From Dolomedes plantarius (taxonomy: Eukaryota; Arthropoda; Arachnida; Araneae; Dolomedidae): a DNA stretch of 64,000 bases. The notes beneath the pieces are model-generated. The model did not search any database. It was not told the origin of the DNA and worked only from the letters and a program-made list of their open reading frames with translations. The stretch spans positions 135,924,320-135,988,319 of the forward strand of contig OU015496.1 of NCBI GenBank assembly GCA_907164885.2, in the 5' to 3' direction. A program made the position numbers and the translations under genes. This document shows positions 24,176 to 37,737 of the stretch, in pieces; within the stretch, counting starts at the first letter, position 1, and every line of letters begins with the position of its first letter.

Positions 24176-25291
24176 CAATATGCAATAAAATAACAAATGA
24201 ATAATATCAATTATTGTAAAAAATTGCGCAATATTCTTGGTATAAGTTTCATTTATGAATATGTAGATACACTAGATATATAAAACACGCTATAGTCGAC
24301 GAACTTAAACATAAAAAAAAACTGCTAGAAGATTTGTACAGTTCTTAATTCAGATTTTAACTCAGATTTTTCGGCAAAAGAATTTGCAAAACTGTTAATG
24401 AAAAAAAATGAGATATTTATTTTAGTATTAATTACTTTAGATACTTTATATGTTGATAAAGTTCTTTGCGATCAGCCAAATACAATTTCTTAAGCTAAGC
24501 TTTTTTTCTATTCCAAGCTAATAACTTAAATTGCAAATTTAAGCCACTAGATTATAAGTTTAAAGCAGAGATAAAAATTACACAAAAAATTGAGTTAAAT
24601 GAGAACGTAATTTCTCTAAAATTAATTACCTCACACTTAAAGAAAAACAAACTGAGGAACAAATAAAACTAAACGAATTTTACCCTGACTTATCGTAAAT
24701 AAATTCCTTTGTATCCATATTTAGTAAGTTACTCTTATTAATTAATGCAATATGAAATCAAAAACGAGCAAAAAAATTGTTAATAACTTATCAGTTTAAA
24801 TTGTTTTTTCAATAAAATTCCGCAATATGAAACACATTTCTAAAATTTGTCATTTTTGACGCTTAATCTCAATATTATGGGAACAGTGTTTGACACTTTG
24901 TTAACGCTAATCCGCATTAATGTCACGAAGTTTAATCAAATTTAAAACGCCATTTATCTCGGTTTTACTCAGGCAAAAAGGGAAATTTTTTTCTCCTAAT
25001 AAAGTTATTTTCTCCCGCACTTTTATTTCTAGAATGGCGTTGATAAGAGCGGTTAAGTTTCAATTTGTTGTTGGCATCTTAAAGAGAGCCAAAAGTGACA
25101 AGAAAAGGGGACGATGTTTCCTTTTGAAGGCTTGTTTTCTTTTCTCGCTCTTTTTTTTAGAACCCTTCAGAAATTATCGATATTTTCAGAAGCGTTAATT
25201 TTTTTTTATTAACTTATAACTTTTGAGAGGCATTTGCAGTGGGTTTTGACGCATAAAAACGGGGTATGTGAAATTACGCTTTTAGGATATA
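24176..25291. other. AT-rich DNA, nothing recognised
   Basis: A 92-codon plus frame (24920-25198) ends in a hydrophobic, phenylalanine-rich stretch. It is typical of T-rich random sequence and has no domain I recognise. Confidence 0.45.
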
Positions 25292-25355
25292 TTGTTGTTT
25301 CCAATCCCCTTGGTGCAGGAAAGTCTACAACAAGTCCAAAGGACCTAGGTCCTCA
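25292..25355 (-). repeat. Inverted partner of the repeat at 20792
   Basis: TGTTGTTTCCAATCCCCTTGG at the left and AAGTCCAAAGGACCTAGGTC at the right are the reverse complements of the two ends of 20792-20888. The middle differs and is shorter. Confidence 0.6.
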
Positions 25356-25874
25356 ACGTTTTTAGGCTATAAATTCGAATACAAACTATAATGGAAACTA
25401 ATAAAATTAAATTTAATGCTTAACAGCATCGGATGTATAAGTATATCTGTGGGACGGAGGTAAAAGACACTAAGTCCTTGTTTCAAAAGTAGATTGTTTA
25501 ACTTTATTCATTCATGTTTTTTTGCTCTAATTTCACTGATGCAAAGCTCTAACTCGAATATTTATATTGAAGAGACCTTGCCAGTTGAAAAAGGCACCAT
25601 GTCCTATCATTGTATCGAGGTGAAGAGCTCTAAATGGATTTCATTGAACTGTTCTGTAAAATTTAATAATTGTGTCTTAGTGCCCTTTACTTCCGGTACA
25701 CACACACACACACACAAATATATGAGGCGGTGAAAGGCAAAGTAGTGTAGGTCGCATTTTAAACGTTTTTTATTTGACGGCAAAAATGTAATCTCCATGT
25801 TCAATTTATAGTGGAATTTTTTGTAGATTTTGCAGTAAAACGCTTTGGACTTACACCACTTTGCCTTTAACCAC

Positions 25875-25877
<3 letters not shown>
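25356..25877. other. Intergenic DNA with a short (CA) run
   Basis: A (CA)9-like run at about 25699-25717 and no gene. The minus frame of 121 codons at 25972-25607 runs through the TA tract and two repeats and is not credible. Confidence 0.5.

Positions 25878-25930
<53 letters not shown>
25878..25930. repeat. (TA)n microsatellite
   Basis: About 26 TA units that run directly into the pogo-like MITE. Confidence 0.95.
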
Positions 25931-25936
<6 letters not shown>

Positions 25937-26117
25937 AACTTCTGTAGGAGGCCACCCTTGTTCGACAGCCACCTCTGAACGGTCATTTTTTTAAATTTTT
26001 TATCAGAATCGATTATAGAGTTAATGTCATGGAAGAAACCTCTTTTGGACGGTCACAACCTCAAAACGGCCACTTTCTTTCGAAACCATTAATGGCCGCC
26101 ATAGGAAAGTTTCACTT
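25931..26117. mobile_element. pogo/Tigger-like MITE, 187 bp
   Basis: The left end TAGTGAAACTTCTGTAGGAG and right end reversed AAGTGAAACTTTCCTATGGC are inverted repeats of the CAGTGAAACC type. TA lies at 25929-25930 and 26118-26119. Several GGCCAC/ACGGTCA motifs repeat inside. A related, more deleted copy lies at 48631-48751. Non-coding. Confidence 0.7.
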
Positions 26118-28119
26118 TATACATATTTCTGCGTGTTTTAAACAAAATAAGCCATTTTAATTGAGGGGAGACTTTTAATGCCGGTTTCAAGAATGTTCAT
26201 ACAAGGTTTTTGTTTTGTAGATTATGTTTATACATTTAGTGTATAGTACAGACTTCCTCAGGGATTGATAATTACATTTGGTTAATAACTTCAGCTTTAT
26301 GAGTACTTAAATTACAATAGTGTTTAACGTTTACAAGTGATTAATGATAACGACATTATGTATATACAGTCCGAGACAATGTAAATGTAGTTAGAACTTA
26401 TTGCATGTTATAAAATTTATTGGTAATCTACAACTGGTGCGTTTATTTTGCTTAATTTTTTCGTGATTTTGCACGAATCATCCAGATTTTCCATGGGAAA
26501 TAACATTTTATTTTACATCTTGCGTACTAGCATAATAAAGTAGTGAAAAAAGCATAAGGTATGTATAAGCAAGTATCCATAAGTTAAGTGCCTACCTCAT
26601 TGGAAAGGACTGTTAAGGCGCGTATGCATAGGTTTGATCCCTAAACGGCACATTAGAGTAAGCGTATGCGTACAGAGCTTACAGTTTAGCACGTTAATCG
26701 CTTTACTTTTTGCTTCAGAACTTTATCTCGAGTGGGGAACTTAATTTCGTTGTTTGTTATCTTAGCTCAATAAATCTAGAAAAGAAAAAACACCACAGCA
26801 AGACCACTTCACGAAAATGTACGAACGGCTGCTCAAGCGTTCGGTTTGTTAATGTGGACGGCCAACCGAATTTCAAACCGAACGCCGAATTGGTTCGTAG
26901 AAATTCGGCCCAATTGGTTCGTTACCCTTCGTTGGCCGTCGCTCTCTGTATGTATACCCGCTATCCCAGAAATGTAGTGTATTATCTTTTTATACGTATC
27001 CTCGGGCTGTGCACTGTAATCAGTTGTAGCAGCTCAACATTTTAAGATACACACTAAGTCTCCCGAAAGTGAGAAATAAATATAACTTATAACAATTTAT
27101 AACGAAGGAAAATCTGTTTAACACGTGACTCGTTCGAAATTATCAGAAAAATGGCATACCCATATGTGATGTTATACAAATAAATAACACCCTCCTGGGC
27201 AGTTATCCGTTGTCCCAACGTCATTATCGAGCACCGAACTTCTAAAGGCAGCGACAGACGTATAACAATTCTTTGTAATGTAATACAATGCAACACGATC
27301 ATTTTATAGTCAGTGCCCGAAAACGAGCGTTCGAGCCCAGCCGCTCAAGTCGAGCAATCGTGCCTAACTGGAATGTCGGTTTTTTCGCGAATCTCTTTGA
27401 TTGTTACATTACAAAGTCAGTGCAAGTTGCAGTGAACTGGCTGAAGTGGAACTCCTTTTTGAGCCGAGCATTCGAAACGATCATTCGTGAAGAGACATGG
27501 GTACATTTGTAATCTAATGTTCGCCCCGAGAATTACATTGCAGTGTTACATTACAAGTCAGTCGCCGCTTATAAATGTTTCTTTAAAACTACTGCAAAAC
27601 TATTTCTACCAAGTGCGCTTAAGAGTATATTTTTATCCTAAAACACTCGGGAGCATGCACAGAGCACATACATACACAACCACACAATCTAAGTAAGTAT
27701 TATAAGGCGTTAACAAACATATTTCTTTCATTTATAACTGAGAGCAAGTTGGGAACCAGTTGGAGACAAGTTTGGGGAAAAAAGGTAAAATTTAAGTTTG
27801 GATATGTAAACAGACCACTAAACGACAAGTATATAATTCAAATTTTAAGATAAATTTGCATGTACATTAAAAACATTCCTTTGTGTAATTTATAAATTAT
27901 TTATAAGTATGCACGCAATATAAGCAAACTTTCTAAGTCTACAACAAATAATTTAATTTTGTTTATAGTTTAAAACAATGAATTTCGAAAAAATGTTAAA
28001 TATTACGGTTTGGGAAATAAACAAACCACTAGAATTAATGCATATAGCTCTAATTTTAAGGTAAATTTGCATGCACATTAAACACTTCATATGTAATATA
28101 AAATATACATTATTCATAA
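26118..28119. other. Intergenic DNA with GC-richer patches; no confirmed gene
   Basis: The segment 26800-26960 contains short inverted motifs of the CGTTCGGTTTG/AAACCGAACG kind. The motif TGTTACATTACAA(A)GTCAGT occurs at about 27399 and 27549 and inverted at about 27270, suggesting a decayed repeat. A tRNA-like fragment with B-box-like GGTTTGATCC lies near 26600-26660. Frames of 60-111 codons here are unrecognised. No feature is strong enough to name. Confidence 0.4.
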
Positions 28120-28990
28120 GATGCAGAACGAATTCACAAAGACGCTGCGATGCATTTACGTTGTCTACTATTTTTATGTGGAATATAGCATGAAATTTAT
28201 GTGTGTGAATTTAATCAAGAAAATCTTGTAAATTGAAATACATTGTAGTCTGAAAATTAATAATAAAAGCTAGAAATAATAGTTAATAAGTTAATAATGA
28301 CTAATAATAAAATTCAAGAGACATTAAGAAGTAATATACAATTAAATATGTAATACTGAATGAAACTTATCTATGTGAATTTAATTATGGAAATTCTGTA
28401 AAATGAAGCACATTGTAGCCTGAAAATTAATAATGAAAGCTACTTATAGTAGTTAATAATAACTAACAATAAAATACAAGATACATTAAGACGCAGCCTA
28501 CTATTTAGTATGCAATACAGCAGAAATTTATTTATGCGAATTTAATCAAGAAAATTCTGTAAAGGGAAGCACATTGTACCCTGAAAATTAATAATAAAAA
28601 CTAGTAATAATGTTTAATTGGTAAATAACTAATAATAAAATACAAGCTACATTAAGGTGTAGTCTACCATTTAATATAGCATGAAATAAATCTATGCGAA
28701 TTTAATCAAGGAAATTCTGTAAAGCGATGTCCATTGTTGCCTAAAAAATAGCTATAAATGCTGATAGTAATAGTTAATCAGTTAATAAATAATAGTTAGT
28801 GCTTTTATGTTCCTTTTACGTAGTCTACCTTTTTTGTATGCAATCGAGCATGAAATTTATCTATGTAAATTTAATCACGTAAATTCTGTATGCTGTGGCA
28901 CATTGTATCTCGAATATTAATAATAAAAGCTTATTATAATAGTTAATCGGTTAACTAAAACTAATAATAAAATACAAGATACATCAAGAA
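28120..28990 (+). repeat. Diverged tandem array, about five units of 165 bp
   Basis: GCGAATTTAATCAAG (or close variants) recurs at about 28206, 28377, 28538, 28698 and 28866. Each is followed by AAATTCTGTAAA, GCACATTGTA and TGAAAATTAATAATAAAAGCT. Units differ by roughly 15-20% and small indels, so this is an older array than the 263-bp one. Confidence 0.8.
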
Positions 28991-30059
28991 TGAAATACGG
29001 TCTTTAACTTATATCTAAAAGCTAAACGAGCGAACTAGTACGTAAAGCATATGAATCTTTTTAAGCACTGGGAAGGACATTGTTGACGAAGAAAAATGCA
29101 TCCATCAAACTTTACATACGGTCCATTTCCTAGATTCTTGGGGCATGGGCCGAGGTCGAACGAAAAAGAAAGAATCTTTAAGTTATGGTGCCATAAGCTA
29201 AGTTATCGCTAATGATATCAATTGCCTGTGAAGCAAAAGCAGATTTGTTTCGAAAGTTCACTCATGAAAAGAAAAGGGACTTAGTACACGTTTATATCTT
29301 ATTCCGCTCTACGTATCTTCGAATTTATAAAAGTACATTTCTTCCTGCTTGTCTCTCATTCAATTCGATGAACTCGGAGCTCGAGCCAGAAACATATCAA
29401 TAGATAAATCGAAAAAAAAGCACAAAAAAAAAGAAAAGGAAGCAACAAATAGAGAATCTGAGAATAAATAGAGAAAGGGTTAATGGAATATAAAGTGTAT
29501 GATTTGCTGAATATCGACTGAAAAAGTACGGTCATGTTAAGGTTACAAAGGGCATTCAAACTTTTTTTTTTTGGTGTTAATTTTTCAATATTTTTCTCTA
29601 TATGCCACATGAGTATAAGGAATGTTATTTTTTACTATATTGAAGTCCCTTAGAATTATTCACAAACAAGTATTTGTAGAAAATGTAAGAATTGTTTTTC
29701 AAAAAATTCTTCAAAAGTGCTAGAATTTTTCAAAATTCTCCAGGCGCATTAATTTTGTTCTTATTTCTTCCAATTTTTTCAAGATTGTTCGCCATAAAAT
29801 TGTGCATAGTTCATTGAAACCACAATTTTTTTATTTCACACCATGAAAGAAGACCCTTCCACACTTTATTTCACACCATGAAATAAAGTAAAAACATGCA
29901 AAAACACACAAAAAATAACAAGCTGAATAACAAAAAAAAATTTCAGGTAGTCTCTTCTAACGAAACTACCACGGGTTGTTAACGTAGGATAACTTATCGT
30001 TGCTTACCTCTTTTGTATTTAAATATGTATGTATGTGTTATCTATATATGTGTACTATG
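28991..30059. other. AT-rich DNA; one short direct repeat
   Basis: TTTATTTCACACCATGAAA occurs twice about 38 bp apart near 29830-29885. No gene. The 84-codon minus frame 29610-29356 is of random composition. Confidence 0.5.
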
Positions 30060-31860
<1,801 letters not shown>

Positions 31861-31928
31861 AGCATATAATCTATCTATCTATATATCTATATCTATCTAT
31901 CTATGGATATATATATATATATATATAG
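31861..31928. repeat. (ATCT)n-(TA)n microsatellite
   Basis: ATCT-type tetranucleotides at about 31868-31905, then TA units to the edge of the hairpin MITE. Confidence 0.9.
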
Positions 31929-32178
31929 CTGTGGCTTGGTACAAGAAGTGCGTAAGTCAGTTTTCTCCAAGATGACTTTGCTTGCTTATGCCTGTTAAAA
32001 AAATATTATTTTCAATGTAAGAAGTACCCAAGTCTGTCCGATGCTTTAAAAGTGTTTTCTAAACCATTGTATAGACTTGGGTACTTCTTACATTGAAATG
32101 ATATTTTTTAAAAGAGACATAAGCAAACAAAGTGATCTTGGAAAACACTGATTTAGGCACTTCTTGTGCCAAGCCACA
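31929..32178. mobile_element. Hairpin MITE, copy 1 (about 250 bp)
   Basis: Begins CTGTGGCTTGGTACAAGAAG and ends with the near-complement CTTCTTGTGCCAAGCCACAC. The two arms pair over about 100 bp each. Just inside, AATGTAAGAAGTACCCAAGTC pairs with a copy at about 32076-32096, leaving a loop of some 40 bp. TA or CA microsatellite lies on both sides. A second copy is at 43537-43777. Transcripts would form a long hairpin. Confidence 0.85.
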
Positions 32179-32524
32179 CACACATATATATATATAATAT
32201 ATATATGAATGTATGTATATATGTATTCATGTATAAACAGAGAAAGAGAGACTGATATAAATCCATGGATAGCTATCAAAAATTTTTTGTTTCCTACCTT
32301 CATCGGCTTTCTATGGTATAGAAAATAAGGTGTACTATTGTGTTTAATCGCTAAAAAGACCTATTGCAGGTGCTGATATATATTTATATAAATACTTATG
32401 TACCATATGTAAGGATGCATGATAACGACCTCTTTTATTTTATTACTTGTTTTATCAAAGAATATAATTGAATGTCACATTCCCCTGCTTCTGGGCACTG
32501 ATATAAAAAATCCCCCCACCTAAA
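32179..32524. other. AT-rich DNA, nothing recognised
   Basis: Short (CA) and (TA) runs next to the hairpin MITE, then ordinary AT-rich DNA. Confidence 0.5.
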
Positions 32525-32803
<279 letters not shown>

Positions 32804-32839
32804 TATTATTTTTTCTCTGAACACTAATATTAATATTTT

Positions 32840-33165
32840 AGACCAGTGGTAACCTAGTGGTAGTGCGTTGGGCTTGGAACGGGGAACGGTGTGGGGGTTT
32901 GTTCAACTCGAATCCCGACAAACGTCATTAAACAGTTTCGTGTTTTAAATCCGTAGACCGTAAATCTCTTCTGTGACGTCAGAGAGGGCGGGAGAAGGCA
33001 CGATCCCTCCAAATAACGCCTCCGAGGGTGATCGGTTAAAATTGAGATGGGACCAGTGGTAGGTGTTGGTTCACATATATGGTGCCCCCTTTGAAGTAAC
33101 GAACGATTATCGCGGATTACGTGCGAATGTTTTCAGTGATAAGTGCCCCGCATTAACAAACAACA
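32840..33165 (+). mobile_element. SINE family A, copy 2 (near full length)
   Basis: tRNA-like head with A box (TAACCTAGTGGTAGTGCG) and B box (ACTCGAATCCC). The body has TTTCGTGTTTTAAATCCGTAG, GTGACGTCAGAGAGGGCGGG, GGTTAAAATTGAGATGG and GTGTTGGTTCACATATATGG. The 3' segment is GCGGATTACGTGCGAATG...GTGCCCCGCATTAACAAACAAC. Aligns along its length with 58590-58905 and 20889-21135. Confidence 0.8.
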
Positions 33166-33234
33166 GTCTTAATGTGTATGTACCTGAGCAAAATTTTTAA
33201 ATTAACAATATTAAAGGCATGCTATTTTCAACTT

Positions 33235-33485
33235 ATGAAGGCCTTATTTGAATAGTGGGCCAACTCCATTGAAAAAAAAAATGGAGTTAGCCTCACTTTC
33301 ATGTTCATACAAGTCATTTCCATCTTATTTTAAAACTGGTACACCTCCAGCTTATTTCTGCTGCCAACAGAGGGCATTACAAATCACACTTCAGCAGTCA
33401 TTTCTTATCACTCATTACACTTTAAGGCTCTGTATCTCAAAATGAACAAAAATGGAGTTCACCCACTATTCAAATAAGGACTTCA
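33235..33485. mobile_element. MITE with 34-bp inverted ends
   Basis: The left end ATGAAGGCCTTATTTGAATA and right end reversed ATGAAGTCCTTATTTGAATA continue as GTGGGYSAACTCCATT on both sides, about 34 bp in total. The interior is unique. The target duplication is unclear. The 65-codon frame inside is not informative. Family not identified. Confidence 0.7.
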
Positions 33486-33714
33486 TTTATTCTTTTACTA
33501 GAATGTAGCAACTTAAGAAACAAAGAATAAACATAAAAGCATATTGCTCCAAGCAACAAAAACTATTACTATCGTCTTGTAATTAAATGTTAAATGTTAA
33601 GATCCGGTTTTGATTAGCGAGCTTGATAAGATTATAGACTGTTTTGAATTTTTCTTGTTTAAACTTTCCTAATTGCGCATTTCCGTTTTAAGCGTTTCTT
33701 ACATTTAAAAAAGG

Positions 33715-34225
33715 TTATTACAAATTATTTGTTATGATGACGCACACAATAATAATTGTAGGTATTGAACTAGAACAGACTGTTGCATTAAAATTAATAC
33801 TAGTACGAGATTTGCAAATAATGACTTTTATTACATACGAATAAATAAAAAAAACTGAAGTGAAAATAAACTATAATTTTTATAATTTATAATAAATTGA
33901 AATAGTTAAAAGAAAAAAAAATGATAAATTTTGTAGAACACTGACCTTGCAGTCTTCTAGAAAGTTCCAGAAAAAAATTCGAAAATTATTTGCTATGATG
34001 ACGCACACAATAATAATTGTAGGTGTTGCATTATGATAAATACAAGAATGAGATTTGAAAATATTGACTTTTATTACGTATGGATTATAAAAAGAACTGA
34101 TGTGAAAATAAATTATAATTTTTACAATTTCTAATAAATTGAAATAGTTAAAAAAACCATCATAAATTTTGTGGAACACTGACTTAACAGTCTTCTAGGA
34201 AGTTCCAGAAAAAAATTTGACCAAT
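33715..34225 (+). repeat. Tandem duplication, unit 261 bp
   Basis: GATGACGCACACAATAATAA starts at 33736 and again at 33997. Both units end TTCTAG-AAGTTCCAGAAAAAAA. Divergence is about 10%, with several indels. Confidence 0.9.
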
Positions 34226-35543
34226 TTTTAAAAAAAAAACAAATTTAAATTTTGGAATATACAAAAAAAAAAAGAAAAGAAACAAAATACCTGTAGGGAA
34301 TTTTATTATGAACATTCATTTCCGACTTTATCACCAGATGACGACAGGAAAAATGATCAATTTTTCAGAACCTCTTAAAGATGGCAGCAATAAAAAAAAA
34401 AATTCCCTCATAAACAGGAACACCATCTTCAACCTACAAATGCCCTACAAGATATATTTTTTTTTTCTCAGCAAACATCATATCAAAACTCCAGAAGACA
34501 TCAAGATTTGTCATTTACTCCGGTGATAATAAGAGGGTATATGGCATTTTTCCCCTCCAAATAAATAGAGATTTTGAATCGAATATACGTAGGGCGTATG
34601 AAATTTATTTCCAGGAACCCCATCTTAAGGTTGGGAACGTACAGTGATGAGACGCGTGAAGATAACTGGGTCACATTTTGGACCAAGGAAAGGGAAAAAA
34701 CGTACTTTTTTATATCTCATCAAAGTTGGACGATCAATAACTCCAAAATATTGAAGCACGTAATGCTGTTGAAATATATTAAGAAGCAGTCGGGATTTTT
34801 TTCCGGCAGATCTGTTTGAAGAATGGGTTAGTCACAGAGAGAGAGAGAGAGAGTTAATATTTTGATTTTATTATAAAAATTCTCCATTAATCTTTCTAAG
34901 TATTTTGACAAAAACAGCGAAAAGAGATTTTCGCCTCGCAATTGAATCCTTTAGGTTTTTTCTTTCAGTATATTTAAGTCGTTTTGGATTTCAAGATTTA
35001 TAGAGCGCTATCAGCCATTTTTATTATTATTCCTTTTCTAAATTATTCGTGAGGCTGAAATTTCTTTTAAGAAGGAAATTGGTTACCATTGCTATTATGA
35101 CAAGCATAAGAAGTTCTGGTTAAAATTTATTAACCTCAGTTCACGATTATTATTATTACTATACCGTTATGCTGATTAACCAGGTATATATGAAATCAAA
35201 AAGACAAAGTTTAAAATACAAGTTGTCGTAAAACATATACATGGGCTCATTTTTTAAGCTGATTTTTAAGGTATACAGGGTAATTTTTTACATTATTCGG
35301 GATTTTCGTATTCAGAGTCAACCCATGCATTAACTATCAGACATCGATATTCAGGAGTTGAGTGCATTTTTAAATGTACTCTGAAGAATTTACCTTTTCA
35401 TACTTAAATACTGTTTTTTTCATCTACACGGACTTGAGCCATCCAGAAGTAATTTTCATTCTACCCTTTCGTTTTTTATAAAATCAAGCCATGCGACAGT
35501 GAAACTGTTTGAAATTATTTTGCTCACGAATAGTGTTTAGATG
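34226..35543. other. AT-rich DNA, nothing recognised
   Basis: Includes a (GA)n run at about 34839-34853. Frames of 72-81 codons (34308-34526, 34574-34819) show no domain. No terminus recognised up to the mariner. Confidence 0.5.
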
Positions 35544-35545
35544 TA

Positions 35546-36684
35546 CAGAGGCTGTTCGCACATTTTTTAGACGATTTTGGTAAGAGGTAATAAAAAATCG
35601 CTTGCTGCAAAAGAAATAATTGCAATTGTACTATGTTTTTAAAAGTCTACAACATATATCGTCAACAAGATAGGAAAAAAACGTCAAATTGGAGCCTCAA
35701 GTGGGACAAAAATTCCAAACAAGTATCCAAGGAAAAAACGGACATATTCGACTATTGCAAAGGTACGTTGTTTAATGTTAACAGAAAATCCCCCTAGTCA
35801 AAGGACAGTAGCAAAATCATTAAAATGCTCGGTGTCCACTGTAAACAAAATGATAAACGTTGATTTAAATCTTAAGAAAGCGAAAAAACGCAATGTGCAT
35901 CGTCTTCTTCCAAATCATATCGCTGAACGCAGGACACGCTGCAGAATTCTATATGAGAAACACTTATCCAAAGAAAAATGGAAAACAATTGTCACAATAG
36001 ATGAATCATGGGTGTATTTAAATGATTGCAACAAAAAAAGAGCCATTTATTATCATAAACGGGGATAAAAAAATTTAAGTACATGGTTCAAAGAATCGAA
36101 AGAAAGTTTTTCTAAGGGATTCATGATTGTTGCTGGTTTTTCTTATAATGGCAAGTTAAAAATAAAGAGAGTGGAAAAAAAATGTCAAGATTAACTCCAA
36201 ATACTATCAGGAACATATTTTATCGCCAATTTTTCTAAATGAAATACCATCGCTTTACCCACAGTGCCATCAATCTGTGAGACTCCATCAGGACAAAGCT
36301 AGCAGTCACACATCAAAATCCACTGTAAATTTCCTAAAAGAAATGGAACAAAAAACTGGTATCAAGGCCATACCCTTCACTGATATCCCTACTAAATCTC
36401 CCGATGTATCACCTATGGATTTTTGTGCTTTCGAACTTTTAAAATCTTCATTATCCAAACGTCGTCCCAAAACCCTTACAGGACTCTGGAAAGCTGTTCA
36501 GGAGGAATGGGAAAGAATACCTCTTCTGACACTTCAAAAGGCATTATTACCCTGGAAATTGCGGTGTCGAAAGATAGTTCAGAATAAGGGATGTCAAATA
36601 GAACATTTAAAACTCAAGAATTTTATGTAATTTAGTTTTGTGAATACAATATACATCGTCTAAAAAATGTGTGAACAGCCTCTG
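35546..36684 (+). mobile_element. mariner element of the DD41D (rosa) type, 1139 bp
   Basis: The left end CAGAGGCTGTTCGCACATTT and right end reversed CAGAGGCTGTTCACACATTT continue with TTTAGACG on both sides: a 28-bp inverted repeat with one mismatch. TA target duplication at 35544-35545 and 36685-36686. The intact ends, full length and single central gene show a complete insertion. The gene it carries is dead (next entry). Confidence 0.9.
35580..36630 (+). pseudogene. DD41D mariner transposase, inactivated
   Basis: Encodes a cut-and-paste DDD transposase that would act in the nucleus on its own terminal repeats. Seen: an N-terminal helix-turn-helix (RTVAKSLKCSVSTVNKMI, from about 35799); first catalytic Asp in VTIDESW (codon 36000-36002); second Asp in LHQDKASSH (36292-36294); third Asp in SPDVSPMDF (36418-36420). 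41 residues separate the last two, the spacing of the rosa subfamily. The usual length is about 345-350 residues, and the locus would give about 349. Breaks: the expected start codon position reads GTA; TAA at 35640-35642; TAA at 36066-36068; and an extra base in the A8 run at 36175-36182, since the downstream frame is shifted by one. The downstream frame then stays open to 36630. The damage is light, so the element is old but not ancient. This is the best-preserved coding sequence in the window outside the Gypsy element. Confidence 0.9.
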
Positions 36685-36854
36685 TATATACATTTTGACG
36701 TCTGCCCAGACGACCGCCTGGACGTCTTTATTCTCGGAGGGTCTAATTGGTAGAAATAACGGCCATTTCTTAACTTTGATTATACTAAAGGTTTTTTTTT
36801 TCCAATGCGGCAGGCACTTCTCTCTGACGGTAGGCACTTCTCTGACATTCGCCC
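36685..36854. other. Spacer, nothing recognised
   Basis: Contains a short direct repeat around AGGCACTTCTCTCTGACGG. No gene. Confidence 0.5.
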
Positions 36855-37022
36855 ATGAATACCAATGAAGTTTTGCTGGCTACTTTATTATGGAAGCGCT
36901 ATTTATGTGAGCCAGCATTCTCCCTATGAGGGGGACTACACGAAAACGTCGAAGCCTTATTCGGGATTTGAACGCAAGTCCACTGCGTGGAAGCTCTGCT
37001 AAATCTGCACTGGGTGATGTTC
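36855..37022 (-). mobile_element. tRNA-derived SINE, family B, minus strand
   Basis: Read on the minus strand, GAGCTTCCACGCAGTGGACT precedes a B-box-like GCGTTCAAATCCCGAATAAG, followed by CCCTCATAGGGAGAATGCTG. This is the same order as the plus-strand copy at 18840-19065. The A-box region is decayed. Confidence 0.7.
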
Positions 37023-37422
37023 AAGGGAATTGTCTTCAGTGTTGATACTAAATATCTTTCTTCAATTACGACAATCAGCTTAAATTAATGCACTTTATTT
37101 ACAAATTTAATTCTATTATACAGTATTTACATTAAAGGTTACTAAGAAATTACTCTCCAACGCGATTTCTATTATTGCCGAACTTCTCGTTTCTTATGCG
37201 TGAAGCATTCTGGTACAAATATATGAAACGGGGGGTGCTTTGCGGTGTAGCGTACTGGAAATATGGTCTTTTTTTCCCGAGACCCCACAAAAGCTGAAAC
37301 ACAGCTGCGTGCTTTTCAAAGAATGTGTTGTTCGGTTCCACCAGTTCGGAACACGTGGGGGGATTAAAAACCGTTTTCCTTACAGATACAGCCACTAAAG
37401 CTGTCAGCTTGACGTTCTGCAA
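37023..37422. other. Unassigned; 90-codon minus-strand frame
   Basis: 37422-37150 on the minus strand is open for 90 codons in a locally GC-richer area next to the candidate LTR. No domain recognised. It may be internal sequence of a decayed retroelement or chance. Confidence 0.3.
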
Positions 37423-37737
37423 TGTAGTAAAGTTCGGCGTCTAAGAAGACCTGTCAGCCGATAATCTGCCGGGCCCTCCACCCCTTTGAAAATCCAGACA
37501 TTGGAGAGGGAGACGCTGTATAAAATCCGAGCGGGATAGACGTGTTTTTGCTAGGCTCCTGTGTTGTTGGGCCGAGAATGGGCCCTGGAGCGTGTATTTG
37601 TGAATCTGAGCGTAAATTAAGTGATTATGTCGGAAGTGTTTAATGTTTAATTCTTTTTGTAAATAAATCTACTTGTTATGTTTTTGTTTTAAAAATTTGG
37701 CTTTCGCTTTTAATTAGAACTCTGTCTTTCTTTGGTA
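37423..37737 (+). mobile_element. Possible solo LTR or LTR fragment
   Basis: Starts TGTAGTAAAGTTCGGCGTCT. It has a TATAAAA box at about 37519, is GC-rich from 37440 to 37600, and has an AATAAA signal at about 37662. It is followed by a TGG-initiated stretch and, at 37767, an ATG opening a short frame that stops after 18 codons. Promoter plus polyadenylation signal at this spacing is how LTRs look. No second LTR was found, and the CA end is not clear. Confidence 0.4.

Noticed and set aside
36607..36868. Minus (76-codon) and plus (65-codon) frames beside the mariner
   Set aside because: They straddle the mariner's end and flanking DNA and have no recognisable domain.
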